NCBI GenBank assembly: GCA_019828595.1
Contig: JAHQRK010000030.1
Span: forward strand, 558,001-622,000
Length of the DNA stretch: 64,000 nucleotides
Reading direction: 5' to 3'
Source of the DNA: Aphanomyces cochlioides
Lineage: Eukaryota; Oomycota; Saprolegniomycetes; Saprolegniales; Verrucalvaceae
Below the pieces are notes generated by a model. The model made no database searches. It was not told where the DNA came from and saw only the letters and a program-made list of their open reading frames with translations. The translations under genes and the position numbers were made by a program. Below are positions 12,519-24,344 of the stretch, piece after piece (the stretch's first letter is position 1; each line of letters starts with the position of its first letter).

Positions 12519-12540
12519 AATTTCACACATTTGAAATGTC
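12519..12540 (-). promoter_or_regulatory. Upstream palindromic motif
   Basis: On the minus strand GACATTTCAAA then TGTGTGAAATT. It lies about 220 bp upstream of the leader exon of the ankyrin pseudogene at 11,396-12,330 and points toward it. Confidence 0.55.
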
Positions 12541-12837
12541 TCCTTTGCCGCCTTGATATACATTTGTCAAAGTCACCGAGGGGGGAATAGTCGCTGCATG
12601 GTCACGGGGACCTTTTGGTTGTCCCAGTGCTTGTTCCATCAATTGGACCGCTCGACGCAACTCGTCAGTGACTTGACCTGCTAAATGTGCCTCGACACAG
12701 CCGCACGTCGCATTTCGTCGCAGCAAACACGACATTTCAATAGTACTTCATATAGAATTGTGAATTCTTTGTCATTGAGAAACGAATTAGTCGTTGCAAA
12801 AACGATTAACTGAGTCTGCCACATACACAAGTAAGAT

Positions 12838-14060
12838 TTTGTGCATTTGATAGAGGAGAACACTCAATCCCAGCAGTGTATTCAAGGAACTTCCATGGAT
12901 ATCCATGGAAATTCCTCCATCATCCATATGAAATTCCTCACATGGACATAACATCTCGATCGTATCAAAGCATGCAGAGTTTTCAAGGCAAAGGGGCTTC
13001 AAAGTCCTCTCCCATGCTTACACAAAAAGAGCCTACAGACATGAAAAAGTGCGCACGAGGACATCTGACACGTGTGAAATATGCCATCTATCGGTCCAAG
13101 CTGATATGGACTGACTTTGATGTGAAATTTTTCTGAAGAGCATCTTAAACTCCTTTTCCTGCTTAAAAGACTCGCCCTGATGCGCCAATATGAACTTTAG
13201 ACAAATTGACCCAAACGAATATCGCAAATGTTGATATGAAGAGTACATCCAGACTATAAAGTTGACACTTTCCAAGGCTCTGGAAGTGTGGGAAGCAAAC
13301 GAATGAAGGAACAATTGATTTTGTTGTCCCCATGCGATACAACCCGTACAAAAATCACCATCGTTCAGAAAAGCTGTTGTCTTTGGCCTTGTCAACATTG
13401 TACTCCACTGTTGATGAAAATACTCCGGCAGTCCACTCTGTTAGCCATGAAAGGCTGCAACACCAAGTAGTTTTGCCTCGCCTTGGCAATCTTCCAAGGA
13501 GTCTTCTTTCTCTGCTTGCATTCTAAACTGGCCGCTGCTTCAATCTGGCAATGTCTGCGAGCATTATTGAGAGAAAGTTGAGAAGTCGATTCTGTTGAGG
13601 CTTGGGACGAAAGGCAGAGATTTGATTTTCGTGTCGGCGTGATACATGATGTGAACGGGGGCGATTCAGAACCATGTGAGCCCATGTATTTAGAGCTTTT
13701 TGAGATTGAACATTGCCAGAAGCGATTGTAGCGTCGAGAGTCAACCTGACTAGTCACTGTGACTGCTGCGTCTTGAAAGCCACGACTGCGCGTGTAGCAA
13801 GCGCGAGGAGAGTCCAAGAAACGCGCCTTGGATAATCTTCTCGATGGGTGAAACGTGCAGTGCGACGAGAATGACGCCCAAGTAAAGATCAAAGATTGTC
13901 GTTCAAGCCCCAACGGACAGCGGGGGATATAGAGCATTCCAACAACTTGACGTCGTGACGAAAGTAATAATAGCAGTACAAAATGTGATCCACATACGAG
14001 GAACTTGTTGATTTCGTTGAGGTGAAGCGCTCTGGGGAGGAATAGCCAATAATGGGGGCA
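12838..14060 (+). repeat. Decayed segmental duplicate, copy 2
   Basis: Collinear with 10,286-11,320 (see that entry for landmarks). It contains a weaker motif copy at 13,059-13,080 (GGACATCTGACA then CGTGTGAAAT). Open frames on both strands here overlap one another and are not conserved in the sister copy, so I do not call a gene. Confidence 0.5.
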
Positions 14061-14870
14061 TTGCAAACTGATGACATGAGATGTCCTCTATTTATTTGTG
14101 ATAACTAAATTCTGGCTCGAATTCACTGGAAAACTTGTACGCTGGCTTATACACCAAGGCGACTGGAACATCCTTGGCTTTTTTAGCGATCCCTCTTTGT
14201 CCCTTTACTCTCCAAGCCATAACTTTGCTTTTACGGACTCGCTCTTGGTTCTACTACAGTTTCCTCGCATTTATCTACGACTGCAATAAAAGTAAAGTTG
14301 CGGAGGGAACAATTTGGCCGCATCCCCCTATGTTTTAAGCGAATCCCTCCCTGAAAAGTAAGTGCTCATGCACTCCTCAAACGTGTCAGTGACGGCGATA
14401 TTGTGCAGGGGGCTTAATTCATCCTTTGTATACAGCTTTCACTGACGTAGAATGCCAAGAAAACGTCAAGTGATATCGTTTTGAGTTGCGTGTTCAAATT
14501 AGTTTCATAGCCCCTTTATGATCCCAAATTGTGCTTTGTATGAGGCGCAATCTTTTACGGAAGATTGACATATTGTTGCAATATCTTCGATGTCAATCGA
14601 TTGTGCACCTTGGACAATTTTTGACGTGGATGCATGCCGGCGATGTTTCTTGCCCTTCAGGTCTTCTCTGAGCCTGGCCATTGGCAACGGCAATGATATC
14701 CACCACATTTGGCTCTTTGATTGTGCTCCAGTCGTCTTGAGGGCGACGGATTTAAAAGAAATCCTGTGAAGCAATGAGTGTGAGGCGGGGTTCACTCAAT
14801 CGGGGTCAAGAGCCCATTTGTTTGCTGTTTTTCATTCAATAAAATGGACAAAGATTAACGACGCTGGTTC
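14061..14870. other. Intergenic, no gene recognised
   Basis: Nothing convincing on either strand. A stretch near 14,365-14,410 (ACTCCTCAAACGTGTCAGTG) recurs in altered form near 16,482-16,520, so pieces of an older repeat are present. Confidence 0.4.
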
Positions 14871-14919
14871 CAGTAATTTACGCATTTGATTGACCCAAAG
14901 CTCAACGGCTTTTTATCAA

Positions 14920-15580
14920 AATTTGCCGTTTCAGCCACAACAAGCAGTGGAGATATTAGTGCCAAGAGCATTCCAACAACCTGCCGTCGTGACTACGGTA
15001 GTCTCAATACAACATGTGATAAACATCTCGATACACACGAGTAACCTTTGCTGTCGCTCAGACTAATCAAATTCCATGAAAGTTGGCGTAACTTGTCGTC
15101 AAAATGGTGACAAGGGAAGATCCAATGCCATTGGATTGGGTAAAACCCTGAATTCGACCAGCTCGACATTAAATTTTAATGTCGAATTCAGGGTTTTAAT
15201 TGCTTTACATCAACGGCCAGCACTACGAAGCGACTATTTCTTATAAGATAATCTCAAGAACAAACATTGTCCATTTTAGTCGTGCTCCTGTGAACATTGA
15301 ATTGGAACAAAGCTGCGTGAATCAATATGTTCTCCATCCATCCATCACCTATATCGTGGTCTTAAAAACCAAGCTTGACACTTTAGAACTGCAGTAAGAC
15401 TGCTCTTCCTTGTTAACAAATTTGTAAATACCTCTGGAGTAGTGCTTATCTCTCTAGTGATGCTTCAATGGACGCGGAAATGGTCGGACAAGATGTTCTA
15501 AACCCATGTCAAAGTGAATATTGCTGTATTGATTGAACAAGAGAAATGGCTGCTTCCCACGAATTTCTAGGAGACAAAAA
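14920..15580. pseudogene. Eroded copy of the 10.9-11.6 kb ankyrin-gene 3' region
   Basis: Three blocks follow the order seen at 10.9-11.6 kb. 14,920-15,080 matches about 11,150-11,320. 15,188-15,290 matches 11,395-11,460 (ATTGCTTT, CGAAGCGAC, AATCTCAAGAACA), which is the last exon of the ankyrin pseudogene. 15,503-15,575 matches 11,508-11,565 (GTCAAAGTGAATATTGCT). The copy lacks any intact ankyrin exon, so it is a remnant of a locus duplication. Confidence 0.45.
15120..15198. repeat. Nested perfect palindromes
   Basis: Three inverted repeats overlap in 79 bp: ATCCAATG-C-CATTGGAT (15,120-15,136), TAAAACCCTGAATTCGAC at 15,141-15,158 paired with its exact complement at 15,181-15,198, and inside that loop CGACATTAAA-T-TTTAATGTCG. 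The structure could extrude as a cruciform or be a tiny hairpin element. It sits inside the eroded copy, where the 11.3-11.4 kb relative has no palindrome, so it was probably inserted later. Confidence 0.6.
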
Positions 15581-15599
15581 TTCTTCGGGTCGAATGCTG

Positions 15600-17094
15600 G
15601 ATGGCCCCATCTTTCGAGCCAAATGGCTGCAACTTGACGTGGCTCTTAGCGTATTTCGATGAAAATTGAATCACGTTTTTTGAAAGTCATTTTGGTCTTG
15701 GCGGCAAATATGCATTTTTCTATCCGACGTGTTCAGCGTGTGCGCAACACGTATGCGCATGTTATAATCTGTTTCTATCAGCGCACTCATCATGTAAATA
15801 CCCAAGTTTGCCGTATTTTAACAACAAAGTACATGTTTGATAGCCTTGGTCCAGAAGACGGCGCCATATTTGGACCACATTCCACTGAGGATGAGAGAAA
15901 ACTAGACAATTCTCTTGGAACACAGTGGCGTCCTTGGACATTGCAAACGGCGAAACTTACAAGGAGGACGCCATTGGTACCACTTGCTTGGAAGTTTTCA
16001 TGCACAACACTTGGGCCACAATGTCCAAACTCCGACACGATGATACCTCCATTTTTGGCCATTTTCCCCTAAAATTTACTTTGTTGCTATTTTCAATCTG
16101 AATTTCGTCAAGTTGTTTGGCACTTTAGCATGCCTACCGACAGAGAGCCAAGTTCACGGTTGTCATGGTGATTGCTAGTGACCATACCCGGAGCCTGCCA
16201 AAAAGCTGCTTCCAAAGTGTATGAAAATGAATCTGAGGGGGAAATAGCCAAAATGAGCGGATTGGCATTTCTTATGGACATAATAAGTCTAAACTCTTGG
16301 TTATATGCCACATTACCGACTTGCAACGTGGGGCAATGGCTTGGACTTGATCGTACAATGTCTGAAGAGTCTTTCTAGAAGTAGAAAGTTGAAGCCTCTA
16401 GTTCAACCGCAAACTTTCAATGGACGACCCTTCCGCTATGGGTTCTGACCAAAACCCATTGCAATTTGATGACGCCAGTCTTCACTCCTCGAACGTCTCA
16501 GCGACAACTCTGTTATGTAGTGGGTGTTGATCTTGAAAATAAGCGTCAAGACTATTCATGCAGAAGGTGATACAATAAAATGGGGAACGAAACATCGGCA
16601 ACGTTGGCATGAGATGTGTGAACCACGCAATAGCATAGCAATTTGAGCCACTGAAAACACAAAACGACATCCTTTCATTCAATAGAAACATCTTGATGAC
16701 TGTAGCCTATATTGTGTTGAACTTATCGTAGTTCTATTTTCTGAGGAAATTCACTTCAAACGTACATTGTTCGATGGGCGGGGCGGTCACTATTATCCAA
16801 TTGACATGTGAAACAAAGAAAAAAGATAAAAAGAAATCGTAGGAAAAACGATGGAATATCTCGACCAAGATTCAATTTCCGATGACATGTCAAACCACAA
16901 AGCATATACAGTGCACGCCTGTAATAAAATGGCTCCCCAAAACCCCACATACAAACTTCTATATATCATAATTTCAATGAAATAAGCCTGTAAATCGATT
17001 ATTTGGTCCAAGTCCAAGCGACTGACAGAATCCGATTTGAAAAATTCGAAAAATTGACGAAATGCATGCAAGTCAAAGTTGAGCACTTAACACC
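15600..17094. other. Intergenic, no gene recognised
   Basis: Open frames at 15,659-16,072 (+) and 15,790-16,062 (-) overlap and neither shows a known motif. Around 16,230-16,320 a fragment resembles the repeat at 24,345 and 30,214 (GGGGGAAATAGCCAAAATG, ATAAGTCTAA). Confidence 0.4.
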
Positions 17095-17365
17095 GTGATG
17101 TATGGGTCAGGTGCCGATATGAAACAAAAATTGACAGAATTTGTTTTATATTTTTATTATTTCATCATTATTTTATTTTATTTTTATTATCCCAGAAGTG
17201 CCATTCTCTCATCGTGCGGCAATGGTTTCAAGAGCGAGCGGGCGCTGCAACTCGAGAGGGCGAGAAAAGCCCCGCGTAAGAAGCCGAAGAACGACGACGT
17301 CGCATTTCAGGACCAATGTATGATGCAGAGCTCGTGTATCTTCCTAATGTCTGTGCTAAGACGAC

Positions 17366-19261
17366 ATGGAGCCCGGTATGGCCGAGGCCCACACTGCCGA
17401 CCTTGCCGAGGATGACAGCTCGGAAGAGGACGAGTTGTTCATGGATACAAGACCAGTTGACCAGGCAGACTCAAGCAAGTGGTTTATCTCGTGTAAGGAA
17501 GAAGCGGCGAAGCACCGGCGTTTCTTTTATGACAGCTCCTCCCGAACCACAATGTGGCGCAACAAGACGAAAAATGATGAGGCAGCAAAGCGTACGTTTC
17601 TCCGCAGAGCAAGCGCATGTATTGACAACTTTTTAGATTCTCAAGACATACGCGTTTTCTTGCAAAGTACAAGCAGTCGCGCAGAAGTTGAACCAATAGA
17701 CGACATAAATCGTGCAATCGAATTTCTCCACGACATTGTTGTCGCACCAATCATGTCCAGCAAGCCACACCCGACGCTCTCAGCGCACGACCTCAAACGC
17801 TACCTAGCGGTGCATGTGTACTTGTGTGCAAGACGGAATGGCGAGCTCATGATCGTGGCGAGTGAAAGGGTGGCGCATGACATCTTTTTGGAGAAGTCAG
17901 CAAGAAACTATGGCCAGAATATTCGCCGTTGGGCCGACTTCTATCGCAAGAATCTGTTCCTTCCGCCAGTTGTACCTGGTCACAACCAAAAGATTCGTCC
18001 AATGCTTTGTGAGAACGACGTACAAGAGCAGTGTCGCAGCTTTCTTCGGACGCTCAATCCCAGGCAAATTGGAGTCGTCTCTCTAAAGCGCTACTTGAAA
18101 AATTATCTTTTTCCGACAAGAACGATTAGCCGTCGCTCGTGCCAAAGGTTCCTCAATATGCTCGGGTACAAAAGTACATGAATGCCAAGAAAGGCGTCTA
18201 CATTGATGGCCATGAACGAGACGACGTCAAGGCCTACCGAAAAGTCTTCCTTGAGCGCATCTTTAACCTCGAGCAACTCATGACCAAGTACGACGACCAT
18301 GACCAACGAGACGAAACCTGAGCTCAAGAACGGCGAAAAGGAGCATGTCTTGATCGTACACGACGAGTCGCTATTCTACTCAAACGACGGCGATTCGCCG
18401 ATGTGGATTCATCCAAAGCACCCACTGCTGCGCAAGAAGGGCAAGGGTCGCTGCATCATGATCTCCGAATTTTTGTGCGAATGTCATGGCCGTATGAAAG
18501 CCGTTTTGGACGGCGCCGAACTTGCAACGATGGAGAAGCTCACGCCTGGCAAAAACGAAGAAGGTTGGTGGACAGCAGATCATCTCCTTCAGATCCAGCA
18601 AAAGATGCTGCCAGTGGTAGAAGCGTTACATCCGGGATGCGTTGGCGTCTTTCTTTTTGACAACAGTACCAACCACGGTGCATTTGCTGTTGATGCACTG
18701 AGCACGTCGAACATGAATCTCCATCCGGGCGGCAAGCAACCCAAGCTTCGTGATGGCTCGTATGATAAGGATGGCGTACGTATCACGCAGCCGATGGTGA
18801 TGACCCCCAACGAAACGCCCAAGGGAATTAAGATAGTGCTCGAGGAGCGCGGTATATGGAACAGCAGTCTCAAACTCAATACAGCCAAGGAACTTCTCGC
18901 ATCGCAACCTGATTTCAAGTCGCAGAAGTCCCGTGTTGAAGAGACCATTGAAGCCGCTGGACACGTCGCTCTGTTCTTGCCAAAGTTCCACTGCGAGTTT
19001 AACTTTATCGAGATGTACTGGGGTGCCCTCAAATACTACTGTCGGGAGAATTGTGACTACTCGTTTGCGAAGTTGCTCCCGACGGTTGAAGCTGCGATGG
19101 AGCATGTCACGTTGGCGTCTATTCGTCGCTACGCCAGGAAGTGCTGGCGATACATGGACGCTTATCGCAATGGCCTGTCAAACGAGCAAGCCGAGTGGGC
19201 CGTCAAGGAACAGCGATCTCACCGCCGCAACATCAACATGTCGTTGATCAATAAGGCTTAG
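17366..19261 (+). mobile_element. DDE transposase gene (Tc1/mariner-like superfamily), two compensating frameshifts
   Basis: The start is at 17,366 (M-E-P-G-M-A-E-A-H). An acidic N-terminal region and a helical DNA-binding part run to about 18,175. A segment in another frame (18,175-18,300; G-V-Y-I-D-G-H-E-R-D-D-V, Y-R-K-V-F-L-E-R) follows, then the original frame returns for the catalytic domain. Catalytic residues are visible as V-H-D-E-S-L-F-Y (first Asp), F-L-F-D-N-S-T-N-H (second Asp) and F-I-E-M-Y-W-G-A-L-K (Glu). The GHER...YR block followed by HDES and DN..H is typical of a DDE endonuclease family common in fungi and oomycetes. The two frame changes cancel, so catalytic motifs are preserved, but as it stands the protein is broken. 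I could not find terminal inverted repeats. Confidence 0.75.
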
Positions 19262-19488
19262 TTGCCACTCGCAAACGTCTTGATAAGATCATACTGCCCA
19301 GAGCTCGATGTGTCTGTGTCGGAAAGCAATAGATCGAATGATGTCCAACATCGATACTATCAGGACCATGACCGCTCAAAATTGAAACAAAATGCCAAAA
19401 ATTACAGGCTACAGATCGCGTGCACTGTACTTCGAAGTAATTTGAGATACTTTATGAATTAATATATTCCAAGTGTAAACTAGTAATA

Positions 19489-19895
19489 GACAGTTTTCGG
19501 AGCCACTTTTGAGTTGAGATCCACCAGCTGTACCTCTATAAATTAATAAAACTTTATAAAATAATTCCGAAACCATCTCGATCTCAAAAGATTTTCAGAT
19601 CCGTGGCCTGGTTCTCAAAAGTCTTTAAGATACGCATAAACGTCCGGAAAGCTGGAGCCATGCGTCCCACATACTTAATTTGGCGTACCAAGACCATGCA
19701 GACCATATAGAGCAGGAGCGCTGTCTATCTGATGGTTAAAGTAGTTCGAAGTCGATGAAATGCAACGAAGACGTGAGTTGTCTTTATTCGGATCCGTATA
19801 AGTTTCGTTCTCAAGTGCTCACTCACCGAAACTCGCAAAAACGTAACTTTAGAGTTGAGATCGGCAATCTCGATAAAGTGGCTCCGAAAACTCTC
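19489..19895. mobile_element. MITE with terminal inverted repeats and TA flanks
   Basis: The left end GACAGTTTTCGGAGCCACTT and the right end (complement GAGAGTTTTCGGAGCCACTT) match over about 19 bases. TA dinucleotides flank both ends (19,487-19,488 and 19,896-19,897), as in Tc1/mariner-type insertions. Inside, GAGTTGAGATC also occurs inverted next to both ends, so the inverted repeats are subterminal as well. There is no coding capacity in 407 bp. It follows the DDE transposase at 17,366-19,261, but that element's ends were not recognised, so no parentage can be assigned. Confidence 0.7.
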
Positions 19896-19897
19896 TA

Positions 19898-20202
19898 ATA
19901 TTATACTAGTACAAGTTATAAATTGAAAAGGTCAAATCATTCCGTCAAGCACTGCATGGTCTTAAATACGAGTGCCTTGCTTGTCACGAGGAGCTCAACA
20001 GCCTTTCGTCCTTCTTACTCCAAGTATAAAGATATCGTATTTCGCATGTAAATATCAAATTCAGGTGAAGTGAGGGTCCATCACCTCCGTCGAATGTCGT
20101 AATAATTATTTTGTCAATCGAATGAAGTCATACTAAAGCTCATATATTTTTGTTGAGTGAATACATTTTTTATTTTATTCCAATTGAGGAAGACAGTAAG
20201 CC
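19898..20202. other. Region upstream of the ankyrin/kinase pseudogene
   Basis: AT-rich, no gene. I do not see the palindromic motif found before the ankyrin-only genes, so the kinase-bearing copies may be controlled differently. Confidence 0.35.
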
Positions 20203-23200
20203 ATGGGCAATGCATCTGGCAAAGAAGAGCAGCATACTGAGGCTGCAGCTACAGGATCCAGCAAAGAAGTGCAGCTTGTTCAAGCTGCAGCTGTAGGAGA
20301 TCTGAAGAGTGTTCGTGTTCTGTTGGCGAACGGTGCAGATCGCCATTTTGCAGACACAGTACGTCGCGCAACTCATTGCTTGATGAACTTTGAGATGGGA
20401 TGCATAATCATGGGATACACCACTACACGAAGCTTCAAGAAGAGGACATTTGGAAATTGTCAAAGAATTACTGACTCACGAGGTTCAACTCGACTTGGTG
20501 GATAAGGTAAAGCATCGATGAAACGTTTTTGCGTTGTCACATTCCGTATAGGATGGTTTGACCCCACTGAACAGAGCTTCAAAATATGGACACTCGGCTG
20601 TTGTCAAGGAGTTGCTCACCCATGGAGCCTCCATTGAAGCGGCAAACGAGGTAAGCATGAGTAGTATGTGGTCAACGTCTCATTCACTGGGAGTAGAATG
20701 GCTGGACTCCACTGATTACTGCTTCAGACCGTGGACACTTGGATGTTGTGAAGGAGTTGCTGGCCCATGGAGCCTCCATTGAAGCGGCAGATAATGTAAT
20801 GATTTTAGACATGTGGTCAACGTCTCATTCACTCGGATTAGGACGACTTGACTCCACTGATTACTGCTTCAGGCCGTGGACACTTGGCTATTGTGAAGGA
20901 GTTGCTGGTCCATGGAGCCTCCATTGAAGCGGCAGATAATGTAATGATCTTAGACATGTGGTCAACATCTCATTCACTTGGACTAGGATGGCTGGACGCC
21001 ACTGCACAGCGCTTCAAACTTTGGACACTTGGCTGTTGTCAAAGAGTTGCTGGTCCATGGAGCCTCCATTGAAGCGGCGGATAATGTACTGATTTCTGGC
21101 ATGTAGTCTTCATCTCATTTACTTGGACTAGGATGGCTGGACTCCACTGAACAGCGCTTGAAAGAAAGGATACTTGGCTGTTGTCAAGGAGTTGCTGACC
21201 CACGGAGCCCTCATTGAAGCGGCAACCAATGTGAACATGTGTAGCATGTGGCCAAGATCTCATTCACTTGGACTAGGATGGCTGGACGCCACTGCACAGC
21301 GCTTCAAACTTTGGACACTTGGCTGTTGTCAAAGAGTTGCTGGTCCATGGAGCCTCCATTGAAGCGGCGGATAATGTACTGATTTCTGGCATGTAGTCTT
21401 CATCTCATTTACTTGGACTAGGATGGCTGGACTCCACTGAACAGCGCTTGAAAGAAAGGATACTTGGCTGTTGTCAAGGAGTTGCTGACCCACGGAGCCC
21501 TCATTGAAGCGGCAACCAATGTGAACATGTGTAGCATGTGGCCAAGATCTCATTCACTTGGACTAGAATGGCTGGACTCCACTGAGAGGAGCTTCAAGCT
21601 TTAGACACTTGGATGTTGTCAAGGAGTTGCTCGCCCATGGAGCCTCCATTGAAGCGGCAGATAATGTAATGATTTGTGGCATGTGGTCAACGTCTCATTC
21701 ACTTGGGCTAGTCTTGCTTGACTCCACTTATTACCGCTTCAGGCATAGGACACTTGGATGTTGTCAAGGAATTACTGGCCCACGGAGCCCTCATTGAAGC
21801 GGCAAACAAGGTAAACATGTGTGGCATGTAGTCATCGTCACATTCACTTGGACTAGGATGGCTGGACTCCACTGATTACCGCTTCAAGCTTTGGACACTT
21901 GGCTGTTGTCAAGGAGTTGCTGGCCCATGGAGCCTCCATTGAAGCGGCAGATAATGTAACGATCTTAGACATGTGGTCAACGTCTCATTCATGGGGAGTA
22001 GAGAGGCAATACCCCACTGCACAACGCATCAAGAGACGGAAATTTAGAGATTTTGAAAGTTCTTTTGAATGCTGGCGCTAGTTCTGAAAGGGAGAATTCG
22101 GTATGATTTCAGGCAATTTTTCCTTTGGTGATTTCACTTCAGTTTGGTCAAAGTGCTCGTGACTGTGGCAATGACAAAGCCAAAGCGTTCCTGCACAACT
22201 TGGGTATAAAATAAATATCATTCATACTTGTATAACATCTCGTCATTGCCGTCGTTAGAAATCTATTCAATCACATCAGCCACTGAGGACATACGCCAAG
22301 CTATTGAAAAATTCAAGACAACGACGTCCGACATTGCCGCCCAGGGGATTGCAATAATGAGGCTATCTTTGAATATTCAAGTCCATCACCAAGGAATATT
22401 GACCACAGGACTCATGGTAAAAAATATTTTGCGCCAAGCAGTATGCCAAGATTCACCTAGAGAAGTACCGGCAGTCCTCAAAGCCTTGAAAGACATTCAT
22501 GATTTCATTCAAACACCACTTCTGACGATGCACAGTTGGAATCTACGCCTCAGTGCACAAAAGCTTGAATCCATCAATGCTAACATTGCGTGCCTTCAAG
22601 ATGCACTCGTTGAATCAGCGAAATGCCTAGAAATCAATCTCAGCCTATTAGTGCTCGGAAATATCAACGATTTGAGGAAAGTTCTTGGAAAAATGGTGGA
22701 AAACGTTGAAAAACTCGACGAGTCGTTGAAATTGGTTTCAAAAATGCCCGAGCAACCTAAAATGGACAAACTTCTTGAGCTATTCATTCAGTTGCAGCGT
22801 GGATTGGAGCATTATGAATACCATGTGAAACTCGGTAATTTTCAACGCAATGACACGTTTGAAAAACAAGCTAAATCTGCCCGAAACAAAATTTCCAATG
22901 CCATCTGCGATTTGAATCGGGTCAGAAATATTCCAGAGAGATATTGACTTATAGACTTGACAAGATCGAATCATGGATGGTATCGTCTGAAGATGTTCAA
23001 TTCAATGCACACGACAAGAGCACTGCGCTGGGCCGAGGTGCATTTGCGACAGTATTCAGAGGAAAATACTATGGACAAGATGTGGCGGTGAAACGATTCG
23101 ATCGGATATTAAACACAGATTCAGCGGCCTTGGAGAATGAGATTGCGAAGGAGATCAAAGGTTGGAAAGATATATCTCACGAGCCATATATTCTAACACT

Positions 23201-23809
23201 GATTGGTGTCTGCACCTTGATGTCAACGCCTATTTTGGTCAGCGATTTGTGTCAAAAGAATATTCGTGGCTACATCCGAATGCGTCCAGACATGCTTCTT
23301 TCATTTGTCTACCAATTTGCTTGCGGTCTGGCTTCTATTCACAAGGCAAATATTATCCATCGAGATATAAAAGGCGACAATGTCTTGGTCACATATCAAA
23401 ACACTGTGGCGATTGCAGATTTTGGCCTCAGCCGTTCGGTCACAAGTCTTCAGAAATCAACCTCTGCTTTACATGTAGCCGGGACATTGAACTGGATGAG
23501 TCCTGAGCAATATTTGACGCCTCGGAGTGCGACAACGAAATCAGACGTATGGTCCTTTGGAATGAATGTTTGGGAGATTTAAGCGGCGATACACCTTTTC
23601 GAGGCGCCAGTGAAAACGAATTCAAAACTGAAATATTTGTCAGCGAGAACGATCGACCTGAAAAACCTGGAAATTTGACTCCTGCTCATGAGCCATTGTG
23701 GACTTTAATTACAAATTGCTGGCAGTTAAACCCCGAAGCTCGACCTTCTGCTGATGAAATTGTGGAGTATCTCAAGAAAGAATTTGGCCCTGCACTGGAA
23801 GGTTTGTAG
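20203..23809 (+). pseudogene. Ankyrin-repeat/TKL kinase gene with stop and frameshifts
   Basis: Starts M-G-N-A-S-G-K-E-E-Q, a good N-myristoylation signal (Gly2, Ser6). A leader exon 20,203-20,358 is followed by about 11 ankyrin units to about 22,100, a cap exon (S-A-R-D-C-G-N), a helical linker from about 22,256 and a TKL kinase (L-G-R-G-A-F-A-T-V-F-R, V-A-V-K, H-R-D-I-K-G-D-N, A-D-F-G-L-S, M-S-P-E-Q) ending at 23,809. Lesions: the second ankyrin exon (near 20,410) lacks its AG acceptor and one base; TGA at 21,159-21,161, repeated at 21,449-21,451; one base missing at about 22,945 between linker and kinase; one base missing at about 23,580 (W-E-I stop, then S-G-D-T-P-F-R in the next frame). 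Kinase motifs are otherwise intact, so decay is recent or some lesions are assembly errors. Closest relatives here are the genes at 1-1556 and 26,980-28,783. Confidence 0.8.
20967..21566 (+). repeat. Perfect 290-bp tandem duplication of two ankyrin units
   Basis: 20,967-21,256 is repeated exactly at 21,257-21,546, and identity runs 20 bases further to 21,566. Each copy holds two exon-intron units of 145 bp, including the same in-frame TGA. No difference is visible across more than 300 aligned bases, so the event is recent (or an assembly artefact). Confidence 0.9.
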
Positions 23810-23819
23810 ATATTCAATG

Positions 23820-24340
23820 AGTTGTATTTTCATTTTCAATGAAATTCAAAAAAAAGTCATGCATTTAAATCATTTGAATGTATTGTGCTTGAAAAGAAGA
23901 ACTGCCTCATCTTGCATTTCGCTTCATCGTAGCATGACTTTGTTGCAGGGTATTCTGTAATTCTCATGAACCTTGTCAAATGATCGGATGACGTCGATTT
24001 ACTTAGGTTTTTCCTTGATTCTGTCATCAGAAAGTCAAACTATAAATGAGACATTAGTAGAATCAAGATGTAGCCTAGATAAACGACGGTGTTTGATGTA
24101 GTACCGTATATAAGCTTCGACATTGACGATTTGGCATCACACTTAATTTTGCCTTATCCAATTTATCTTATGTTCACGAATGTACCATTTTACGCAATGA
24201 TTCAAACAAGGACACACATAAGCAAGCTCGCACTTGTGAAACCATAACTTCCTTTTCTCTCTCCAATTTCATTTACGATTAAAAGCTCCAACAGTATTAA
24301 GGATAGCCAACGAAAAGGGTTATCGAAATAATTTTAGGGG
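23820..24340. other. Intergenic, no gene recognised
   Basis: 3' flank of the kinase pseudogene. AT-rich with only short open frames. Confidence 0.4.
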
Positions 24341-24344
24341 GGAA

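Noticed and set aside
13392..14066. 224-codon minus-strand frame
   Set aside because: Not conserved in the sister block at 10.3-11.3 kb, no known motif, overlaps other frames.
15659..16072. 137-codon plus-strand frame
   Set aside because: No domain, overlapped by a minus-strand frame of similar quality, in a repeat-rich stretch.
18589..19105. Minus-strand frames over the transposase
   Set aside because: Shadows of the transposase frame, which has catalytic motifs.
20739..22081. Plus-strand frames reading [11 protein letters not shown]...
   Set aside because: Partly correct ankyrin exons, but each runs into the intron. They are parts of one gene, not separate small genes.
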